This document shows, piece after piece, positions 53,183 to 61,974 of a DNA stretch of 64,000 nt; the first letter of the stretch is position 1; each line of letters starts with the position of its first letter. The notes beneath the pieces were generated by a model. That model did not search any database, was not told the origin of the DNA, and was given only the letters and a program-made list of their open reading frames with translations. Origin of the DNA: Mantamonas sphyraenae (lineage: Eukaryota; CRuMs; Mantamonadidae); NCBI GenBank assembly GCA_026936335.1, contig JAPMXV010000029.1, positions 372,001 through 436,000 of the forward strand, written 5' to 3'. Both the position numbers and the translations under genes were made by a program.

Positions 53183-55695
53183 ATGTCCACACTGTGCAGT
53201 GAGTGCACGGAAAAGGATGCACTGGAAGTGGATGGCCAGAACGGTAGTCCTGGGGAGAAGGCAGGCAAGCGTGTGACTAGGTCCGTGGTGCGTCGAGACG
53301 AAGAGCCCGTTCTGGACGGATGCGAACACACTCGCAAGTACAAAGAGTCGCCGGAGCGGATGCAGGGTTTCCGCAAGGTGCAGAAGTATGTTGTGGCACT
53401 GTTGTCGCATGCCCCATCGATGATGCACAAGGTACGTTTTGCGGGAGTGCGACGGAACGGAACAAAAATTGAGGGGGCTGACCAAAGCTGGCGCCAACAC
53501 AGTTCCCGCTGCCCACATGCTTCTCGTGCAAGTGCCACGACAACGCGCTGCACCTGTGCACACACTGTGTGTATGTTGGGTGCAAGAAGGGCAACTGCCA
53601 CCTGCAGGACCACTTCAAAGGCAACCGGCACTATCTGGGTGAGTTTCTCGCCGCCAATTGTGAAGCTGCGCCATTCGGCGTCCCAAAGACACGGCACTGA
53701 CACACTCACGCAAACGGCTCGCAACGTGCGCCACCCTCACAGCCGTGGATCTGACCCATGGCCACACGTATTGTCACAAATGCCGCGATTACGTGTACGA
53801 CTCGACGTTTTATGAGATCAGTCTGGAAGCGCAGCGCCAGCTTGTCTATCTGTATCAAAGCAAGCTTGCGGAAGGTGAGTGGAGGGAACGGGACGGAGGG
53901 GGAGGAAGGCAGCAGCAGCTTTGTTTGACCCCCGCACGCTGTGGGCGTGTTTCCGTGTGCAAGACGTGCAACATGGCGGGGAGCGAGCTGGGAGGGAGTT
54001 TGAAGAGACAACTGACAAGGAGAGAGCGGATGGTGATTTTGCACAGCGCCCATCAACCTGCTATGGCCACACCAGCGTCTGGAGGAGAGGCTTCTGGCAA
54101 AGAACGCAAATGAGAAGCCGGGTTCGGGCCTGGAGGCGCGGCTGGTTGGCTTGCGCGGCATGTACAACCTGGGCAACACGTGTTTCATGAGCTGCATCCT
54201 GCAGGCTGTGGTGCACAATCCACTGATGCGCAACTACTTCCTGAGCGACATCCACACGTGCCAGTGCGAACGCAACACGGACAACGGAGTGGTATGCTTG
54301 GGTTGCGAGCTGACATCGCTGTTCTCCGAGGTGTACTGCGGCAGCACACGTCCGTTTTCGCCCCACTCCTTCCTCACCAGCGTGTGGAAGTACGCAAACC
54401 ACCTGGCTGGCTACGAGCAGCAGGACGCGCATGAGTTTTTCATTTCGCTCTTGGACGGCCTGCACATGCACTGCAATGGCACCACTCGGGACTGCGCCTG
54501 CATTATTCACAAGGTGTTTGCAGGTGAGTCGCGTTCCAACATCATGTGCTCCACCTGCGGGGCGGTGTCCACCGTCGAGGAACCGTACTTTGACATTTCG
54601 CTCGACCTCAACTTTGCCAAACACTGGACAAAGATCCAGGCGACGGAGCAGCAGCAGAGGGAACAGAAGCAAAGGAAAGCGCTGCGTCAATCGTCGTCTT
54701 CTTCTTCTTCTTCTTCGTCGTCGTCGTCAGCGTCTGCGTCGTCCTCGCGTGCTGCGCGTCTGGGTGTAAAGGCGCACAGCAGCGGTTTGGACCGTGGCGT
54801 GGGTGATGGGGGCGATCACTACAACGTGAGCCAAGTGAGTGTACAGCAAGGGGAATTCAACACCGACATCCTGTCGATGCCAATGAGCACGAGCTCTGCT
54901 TTGCGAGATCCGCTGGCGTCGCTGAGCAACGCGTGGGCGTCGGTCGCGAGTAGCAGCAGGATGCAAGCCAACCAAAGGACACACTTTGACGGTGATGGAA
55001 ACGAAGTCAACACCCCATCGCTTCATGATTGCCTGCGACGGTACACGAGTGCCGAACGCTTGCGCGGAGACGAATCGTTCTCGTGCTCCAAGTGCAAACA
55101 GAAAACGGAGGCGATCAAGCAGATGTCGTTCAAAACGCTGCCGCCGGTGATGGTGTTTCACCTCAAGCGCTTCGAGCACAACCTGCTGGACATGCAGATG
55201 GACCCGCAGAAAATCGAAGAGCAGATCGAGTATCCGGCCGTGCTGGACATGTCGCAGCATCTCACGGCGACGGTGATGCGACAACCGTTGCAGTTCCTCA
55301 AGACATCGTTCAGCAGCTTTTCGCTGAATGACCTTGAGGCGGATGAGTCGCGAGACGAGTCGCTGCGGGGGTGGAAGCGCAAACGGGCCGAGCTGGAGTT
55401 GGACGAGGCGCGCGGAGGCGACGCACCGGTGCTGTATGACCTCTTTGCCATTGTAAATCACAGCGGGAAGATTGACGCGGGTCACTACACAGCCATGATC
55501 CGCAAGCAGATGCAGTGGTACCGCTGCAACGACTCGTTCCTGCAGGAGGTGAGCGAAGAAGAGGCGCTGTCCACGCAAGCATACCTATTGTTCTATGCCC
55601 GGCGGGATCTGGGAGCCAGCAAGCGAACGAGGCACGAGGCGCAGGAGGCGGCATCGGTGGACAGCGAGGACTCGGAAGACGAGGAGAGCGATTGA
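53183..55695 (+). CDS. USP22: USP22/Ubp8-type deubiquitinase of SAGA
   Basis: Proposed join(53183..53431,53503..53638,53743..53874,54047..55695), 721 residues; phases 0, 1, 1 match. The zinc-finger UBP domain spans exons 1-3: GCEHTRKYKE, TCFSCKCHDNALHLCTHCV, GNCHLQDHFKGNRHYLG, TYCHKCRDYVYD. The USP core follows with Cys218 in MYNLGNTCFMSCILQAV, HLAGYEQQDAHEFFISLLDG, SNIMCSTCGAVSTVEEPYFD, VMVFHLKRFEHNL and His652 in KIDAGHYTAMIRKQ. This order matches USP22, which removes ubiquitin from H2B within SAGA. Large Ser-rich insertions (TCT/TCG repeats at 54690-54730) interrupt the fold between the Cys box and the second zinc knuckle. The acidic C-terminal tail is extra. Confidence 0.9.
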
Positions 55696-55727
55696 GCGGA
55701 GCTTCACACAGAAGCAAGCAATGGGCA

Positions 55728-57557
55728 ATGTACAAAGTGGAGGTTGGAGGCGAAGCGATGCAGTTGGTATCGGTTGGAGCGGGCTGCAGCATGTGCGCTG
55801 GCGTCGACATCTTTTCTGCTGGAGACGTCATGGACGGCAACCGGATGGACGTCGAGGGCAATAACGCATCGGAGAGCGGAAATGGCAATGTAGAGCTAAG
55901 TGTGGATGGGGAAAAGGTGGTGCAAAGAATGTCCACGACGAGTGCGGCGGCCGAGCAGGGGCTCAGAACTCCCGGGACGCGGAAGTTGTACAGCGCAGCG
56001 TCAGAAATGACAAACCCAACGACACCAGGGTACGGGGTACGTCACCAGAAGTTGAACGAGTATCTTGAGCGACTGAGCAGCAACACGGACGAGGAGGACC
56101 AGTACCTGCTGGCGGCGCTGGAGGGGATGGATGCGGTCGAGCTCGGCGAGAAGATCAAGGACATCGAGAACTGGGCTTACCAGCTGGGGTTGCAAGAAGG
56201 TACGTGGACGTGGCATGGTTGAGGGTGGGTGTGGGTTTGGAAAGTAGGGGGTGGAACGGCCAAAGATGGGCCTGTGTTTGCCAGATGTCAGGCGCTTCAG
56301 GTGACACCAGCTAACGTAGTATCGTGTGCGGTTCGTGGCAAACACAGCGGAGGAGATCCAACAAGGGAAGAAACTGCAGATCTTTGAGGAGTAGGGGGGT
56401 GGGGTTGTTCAGAACGACACGGCGCTCGCTGAGGCAAGCCCCTCTCGCGAAAACGATGCAGCGCACACGCAAGGTGCTACGCTTCACATACAGGAAGCCG
56501 TACACAGAGCCGGAAACAGTGGAGCGGATCAAGGCTGTGATCCGGCGGCGGAAGTACCAGCAAGAGGCAGAGGAGGGGCAAGGGGAAGGGGAGGCGGACG
56601 ACGCGGGGCAGAGCTTGGAGGAGATGGAAAAGCGGCTGGAAGAATTGAGTGAGATAAAGAATTCGTTGTTCCAGCTGACCAAGACGGTGATCATGCACGA
56701 GTCGAACAAGAAGAAGCGGGAGGCGGAGCGGTAGGTGGAAAGCGGGAAAATTTGAGATTGATGATGTGGGAGCGATTTTGGCGGGGGGCTGACACGTGGC
56801 ACGAGGACGTTATGGTTGTGGATGCGGGCGCCACACAGAGCGATGCAAAATGTGAATACGATGATTGCAACGACAGAGGCGCAGACGATGGCATCGCCGC
56901 GGACGCCCATGCCCGAGTCGTTGCACACGCCCAACTGGCAGTTCCAACACAACGGGAGCGGTAGCGGGAGCGGCGGACACAGTGTCACTCCCATGGCCAG
57001 TGTTGCGGCTGGCAGCAACTACAACGGGCAGTATGCAAGCAACAGGACGAACGAGACGGGCATGATGTCGTCGTACGGTGGCCAGGAGTATGGCGGGTAC
57101 CGTGGAAACTCGCACACCACGACGAGCTCATATGGGCAGAACCAGGGACAGACGCAGATGCAGGGTTCGTCGTATGGCCAGTCTGTGTACCAAGGACAAC
57201 AGGGACAGCAGCAGGTGCAACAGGGACAGCAGTATGGGGGTTGGGACACGCGCGGAGGCGGGGGTGTCACGACGCAGCAAGCGCAGCAGCAGCAACAGTA
57301 TGGGCAAAGTGGATACGCTCAGCAGCAGCAACAACCACAGCAACAGTACGGACAGCAGCATCAGCAGCAGCAGCCACAACAGCAGTACGGACAGCAGCAG
57401 CAGCAGTACGGACAGCAGCAGCAGCAGCAGCAGTACGGACAGCAGCAGCAGCATGCCACAACAGCAGCAGCAGTACGGACAGCAGCAGCAGCAGTATGGA
57501 CAGCAGCAGCAGCAGTATGGACAACAACAATACGGGCAACACCCGTACGGGCGCTGA
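55728..57557 (+). CDS. coiled-coil protein with Gln/Tyr/Gly prion-like C-terminus
   Basis: Proposed join(55728..56199,56348..56390,56494..56730,56839..57557); phases 1, 2, 2 match and introns are 148, 103 and 108 nt. The N-terminal 100 residues are low complexity, then coiled coil (RHQKLNEYLERLSSNTDEED, ALEGMDAVELGEKIKDIENW, YTEPETVERIKAVIRRRKYQ, LEEMEKRLEELSEIKNS). From about nt 57000 the protein is a Tyr/Gln/Gly domain with many QYGQ units, like prion-like domains that drive condensates. The QYGQ reading moves to the +1 frame at about 57455, so one base is probably in error in the CAG tract; the restored end is QYGQHPYGR. Alternatively exons 1-2 (stop 56394) and 3-4 (ATG 56456) are two genes. 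Family not recognised. Confidence 0.55.
57281..57530. repeat. CAG-rich QYGQ repeat region
   Basis: About 250 nt of (CAG)n with regular TACGGA/TATGGA inserts, encoding repeating QYGQ units of the prion-like domain. It contains the +1 frame change near 57455. Confidence 0.85.
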
Positions 57558-57588
57558 ACCACCGAAATACAGCCTGTGCAACTCAACC

Positions 57589-58269
57589 ATGTCCACAACG
57601 GAATCAGTTGACAAAAGCAGTGTCGAGGAGTACGTCGAGGAGCTGAAGCACCCGATTGTCAAACACAGGTTGACAAAGATGCGCGACGACTCGACGTCGT
57701 TGCGGGATTTTCGTCACAACCTGCGCCAGATTGCCATCCAACTGGCCTACAAGGCTTTGGAGAACATGGAATTGGAGGAGCAGACTGTGTCCACGCCCAT
57801 GGGCACGTTTGAGTTGCCTGTGTTGAAGGAACCCAAGGTGCTGATCATCAGCGTGCTGCGTGCCGGAAATGGCTTGACGGATGGCATGATGGACGTGCTG
57901 GACGACGCAGAGTTTGGTTTCATTGGCGTGGCGCGCGACCACGTGACTCTCAAGCCTGTGGGCGACTACATTCGGGTGCCCAAGAGCGTCGAAGACGATT
58001 GCCGCGTGCTGATTGTTGACCCGATGCTGGCGACCGGCGGCACCGCTATCGACGCATGTGACAAGATGAAGGCTCTGGGAGCTACACGCATCACTTTCAT
58101 CTCTCTTATTGCCGCCCCCGAGGGCTGTGCCAAACTGCACGAGGCGCATCCCGATGTGCAGCAGATCACAGCGAACATTGACGACAGCCTGAACGACAAG
58201 GGCTACATCCTTCCAGGACTCGGCGATGCAGGCGACCGTCTGTTTGGCAACGTGCACGAGAAGGAATGA
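57589..58269 (+). CDS. UPRT: uracil phosphoribosyltransferase (Upp-type)
   Basis: Intronless, 226 residues. It makes UMP from uracil and PRPP (pyrimidine salvage). The sequence is closest in shape to bacterial/yeast Upp: HPIVKHRLTKMRDDSTSLRD, FELPVLKEPKVLIISVLRAGN, the PRPP loop LIVDPMLATGGTAIDACDKM (about 141-160), and the C-terminal uracil-binding YILPGLGDAGDRLFG. All key blocks are intact, so it should be active, unlike the degenerate animal UPRT homologue. It starts 31 nt after the prion-like gene on the same strand. No introns or targeting peptide are seen. Confidence 0.94.
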   Translation: MSTTESVDKSSVEEYVEELKHPIVKHRLTKMRDDSTSLRDFRHNLRQIAIQLAYKALENMELEEQTVSTPMGTFELPVLKEPKVLIISVLRAGNGLTDGMMDVLDDAEFGFIGVARDHVTLKPVGDYIRVPKSVEDDCRVLIVDPMLATGGTAIDACDKMKALGATRITFISLIAAPEGCAKLHEAHPDVQQITANIDDSLNDKGYILPGLGDAGDRLFGNVHEKE

Positions 58270-58520
58270 GCGCAGACGAGGGGTGAGTGAGCTGGGTGGT
58301 GCTGAATGGAGGAGAGAAGTTTGGAATGGTTTTGCGCAGAAAGTTCTTTTTTCCCTCCCACCGACACGGCGCGTCTGCTGAACGCCTTGTGGCCACGTTG
58401 GACCAAATGGAACATGCATTTCTCTGCGCAAACGAATGGAGTGGAGTGGGGGAGGGTGCGTGGCTAGAGGCAGCAGAAAAGCTGTTTCGTCGAATTGCAA
58501 CACGTCAAACGAGAGGGAGC

Positions 58521-60031
58521 ATGAGTGAGCAAGTGAAGCAGGCAGACAAGCGGCAAAAGACATCCGAGGCAAGCGAGGTGGAGGTGCACACGAACAGCGG
58601 CAGTGGTGGTGGCGGTGTTGAGTCGACAGAGGCGAAGCAAGGACTGGGAGCGTTTGCACACCGGACTTGGACGGGGCCGAAGGAGGCAGACATGGGCATT
58701 GTATCGCGCATCAACAAGGACGAGAACCTGTTCAACGGCTTGCTCAAGGCACGCTTCACAGACTTTCTGGTGAACGAAGTGAGCCTGGACGGGAGCGTCG
58801 TGCATCTGACGCAGACGACGCTTAGTGACACGGTGCAAGAGCAGCTACGTGTCAAGAGTGGCGTGCAGGAGGGCTCTGCTGACGAGGGCCTGGCCATGCT
58901 CACGGACGTGGTGAGTGAAGAAAGCGTGCAGGGCATCCGTGCGCTGCATGAGCGTTCGCAAGTGGTGCAGGAGACGGACGAGAGCAGCAGCAGCAGCAGC
59001 AGCAGCGGCAGCAACGGCGGTGGCGGGTTCGGGCGACAGGGCGAGACCGGAACAGAAGAGTCATTTATGCTGGAAGAGATCCAGGACAAGGAGAAGCGTA
59101 AGAAGGTGCACCAGCTGATCAAGGGCCACTTTGGCAAGCTGGACACGCGGACGGAGAACAAGGACGGAGCAAGCCACATTGTGGTGTGGATCAAGTCGAC
59201 GCGGGCGCAGGAGAAGAGCCGACGAGGCAAGGCGGGACTGGACGCCAAGTACTTTCCCAAAGAGTACAAGTACTGCAGCTTTGTGATGCACAAGGAGAAC
59301 CGGTCGACCAACGAGACGATTTCGGATCTGTGCCGCATGACCCGCATGAAAACCAAGGCGTTTTCGTACCACGGCCTGAAGGACAAGCGCGGCGTCACTG
59401 CACAGCGTGTGACTGTGCACAAACTGTCGCCGCTGCGGCTCATGCAGCTGAGCAAGGGGCTGCGCAACGTGACACTGGGCAACTACGAGCTGACCAACCA
59501 AGAAGCGCGCCTGGGTCGCCTGGCAGGCAACCAGTTCACCATCACCATTCGCGACGTGACGGGACCGGCCCAAGAGAACATCACAGAGGCGCTGGAGAGT
59601 GTGGCGCAGCATGGCTTTATCAACTACTATGGCATGCAACGGTTCGGGACAAGCGACGTGCCCACATACCGTGTGGGCATCCACATGTTCAAGAACGACC
59701 ACAAGGGCGCCGTGGAAACCATTATGGCCCCTCGGTTGTCTGAAGAACCCTACGTGTATCAGGTGCGACAGCAGTTTTTGGAAACGGGCAACGCGGAGGC
59801 GGCGTTGGAAGAGTTGCCGCGTCGCATGAAAATGGAGCGACGCGTGTTGCAGGAGCTGAAGAAGAACCCTCGCAACTACAGCGGGGCCCTGGAAGCACTG
59901 GACCTCAAAATGCGCAGCCTGTACGTCCACAGTTACCAATCGCTGCTGTTCAACAAAGCCGTCAGTGCGCGTATGGCCAAGTACGGTCCCAACGTGGTGG
60001 CAGGTGACTTGGTGGTGGTCAGGCCAGACAG

Positions 60032-60073
<42 letters not shown>

Positions 60074-60738
60074 TGGAGCAGACGGGCGCAACGATGACAC
60101 CGCGTCCGACAACATGGCGGTTGAGGACAGCCTGGACGACGACGCCGACGCAGAGGACGACCAAGGGGTGGAAGGTGGACAGGCGCATGTTGTGAGCCAG
60201 GAAGAAGCCGAGACGGGTGCGTTTTCCCTGCAGGACGTGGTGATGCCGATGCCCGGGCTGGAATGCCGTCTATCCCGAGCACGATGTGGGCCGTGCGTTC
60301 TACGAGGAACTGTTGGCTGAAGATGGCCTCAGCATCGAAAAGATCAGCAGGGCGGCGTCGCATCTGAACGTACGCGGCACGGTGCGACATGTCGTGATCA
60401 AGCCCGACCAGATGGAATGGCGCTTCATGCGCTACAACAACCCAAACGCCAACCTGGCCCTCACCGATCTGGACCTTTTGCAAGAGGACGACGACGACAT
60501 GGACGCGGAGACCGGCGACAACGAGGAGGAGGAGAGCGAGAAGAAACCCGAAGGCGTGGTTGACGACGGCTACTTTCTGGCTGTGCAGCTGCAGTTTGTG
60601 CTGCGTGCAGGCTGCTACGCCACCATGCTTTTGCGTGAAGTTATGGCGGGGGACACAAGCAAGGGCTGGCAGGCGACACAGTTTCATCGCAAACGGCCGC
60701 GACCCGATCATCAAGACGACGACGAGGAGGACCTTTGA
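58521..60738 (+). CDS. PUS7: pseudouridine synthase PUS7, TruD family, with one apparent frameshift
   Basis: About 738 residues. ATG 58521 (MSEQVKQADKRQK) is preferred; the frame is open upstream to 58287. Blocks match PUS7: ARFTDFLVNEVSLDGSVVHL, KYCSFVMHKENRSTNETISD, SYHGLKDKRGVTAQRVTVHK with catalytic Asp (about residue 288), GNQFTITIRDVTGPAQ, GFINYYGMQRFGT and HSYQSLLFNKAVSARM. PUS7 modifies U13 of tRNAs, U35 and mRNAs. At MPMPG (nt 60252-60257) the frame breaks; skipping the C at 60258 gives WNAVYPEHDVGRAFYEELLA, which continues the family alignment exactly. No intron fits. I treat it as a one-base sequence error or a true frameshift. Two Ser tracts (AGC repeats near 58985 and 60034) lie within the enzyme. 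Confidence 0.87.
60034..60069. repeat. (AGC)n poly-Ser tract in PUS7
   Basis: Twelve AGC codons inserted in the TruD domain of PUS7, followed by an acidic loop. Confidence 0.85.
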
Positions 60739-60755
60739 GGACATGGAACGCCAAT

Positions 60756-61440
60756 TCACTTGCTGTTCGACTTTTTCTCCTCGATCTCCTTGCGCGTGGT
60801 GGAGCCGCCTGAATGCAAGGCGCACATGGTGTGCGTGTGCGTGTGTGAGCCAGTGAAGGGGGTCGAGTTTCCCTCTCTCGCGCTCGCTTTCTCCGCTTCT
60901 CCACGCTCGACCTACCATAAAACGACGTCTTCTCGTCGTACTCCTTCTTGCCCACGTTCTGTAGCAAGCACCATTGAAGCGCATCACAGAGTCAGCGAGT
61001 CTGTGCAGCATCGTGTGGATGCGCAGCGACGGGGAGGATTGTCTGAGCAAAAAATGAGCGGTGGGCCGATCCCAAACTTACCGAATCCTGCTCCGCAGCC
61101 TTCTTGGCCACGTCTGTCAGATTGCCCTTGGGCGTGCGGTCGGGTACAATGATCTTGGAGCCCCAGCGTTGCTCCTCCTCCGACACGTCGTTGACGTAGT
61201 CGGCGTCTGCGAACGCAGGAGACAAACATCCGAGAGGTGTGAGCGTCGCCGTTCCTTGTCCACGATATCTCACACACACAACATACCGGTCTCCCAGTCG
61301 TCGTCATCCTCCTCTTCGTCGATCTCGCGGTTGTTGGACTTGGACTGCACGTCGCCGGTCTCGTGTTCTCGCAGGTACACGCTCATTTGATGTGTTTTGC
61401 TGGACGCGCTCCGCGCACCAACCCAATCCATTGTCACCAT
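60756..61440 (-). CDS. mini-cortactin: N-terminal acidic (NTA) domain protein
   Basis: Proposed complement(join(60756..60808,60916..60958,61082..61206,61287..61440)), 124 residues, all phases matching (1, 0, 1); a shorter start at 61386 is possible. The core [20 protein letters not shown] followed by EQRWGSK is the signature of the N-terminal acidic domain of cortactin/HS1, whose DDW motif binds and activates the Arp2/3 complex. Animal cortactin continues with 37-residue actin-binding repeats and an SH3 domain. Here only [18 protein letters not shown], perhaps one degenerate repeat, and a lysine-rich tail follow. It would be a small cytoplasmic branched-actin regulator. Its stop is 17 nt from PUS7 (convergent), and its start is 59 nt from the divergent SMC1 start. 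Confidence 0.75.
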
Positions 61441-61459
61441 GGTACGTCAACACCGCACT

Positions 61460-61483
61460 GCACACACACACACACACACACAG
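61460..61483. repeat. (CA)n microsatellite in SMC1 5' flank
   Basis: Dinucleotide repeat between the mini-cortactin and SMC1 starts. Confidence 0.85.
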
Positions 61484-61499
61484 CACTCACTCACTCACA

Positions 61500-61938
61500 A
61501 TGGCCCTCTGCCTTCTGCATCCAAAGTATATTGACCGCGTGGAAGTGGAAAACTTCAAGAGCTACCGCGGCAAGCAGACGATTGGGCCCTTTTCACAGTT
61601 CACGTCGGTGATTGGCCCTAATGGTGCTGGTAAGTAAAACACAGCAGTGGGTGCCTGCGTAACCCGGCACCTGCCGGCCTGTCAGCGTGGGGTTGTCCGG
61701 TTTTGCGCGCGTCCTGAGTTCCTGACACCGCTTGGCGCGTTTTTGGCGCGAATCAGGAAAATCGAATCTTATGGACGCCATCAGCTTTGTGCTGGGCGTG
61801 CAGTCATCGCACCTGCGTGGCACTCTGGGACAGTTTGCCTACACACCCAAGAGCCGCCAGGACGAGGTCAAATACGTCAGCGTGACGCTTGTACTGGCGG
61901 GAGTTCCCAGCAAGCACACTCGCCTTCCGCGACGCAAC

Positions 61939-61974
<36 letters not shown>

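Noticed and set aside
57281-57530. Possible CRISPR array or satellite
   Set aside because: The repeats are CAG codons with no spacers, and they encode protein.
56816-57557. Annotation as a FUS/EWS/TAF15-type RNA-binding protein
   Set aside because: Only the low-complexity composition is shared; there is no RRM or zinc finger.
58287-58520. N-terminal extension of PUS7 as a mitochondrial targeting peptide
   Set aside because: The open frame is rich in Arg and hydrophobics, but there is no clear presequence and the conserved start region begins after MSEQVKQ.
59061-60188. A 375-residue minus-strand ORF across PUS7
   Set aside because: Antisense to conserved TruD motifs; long only because of GC bias.
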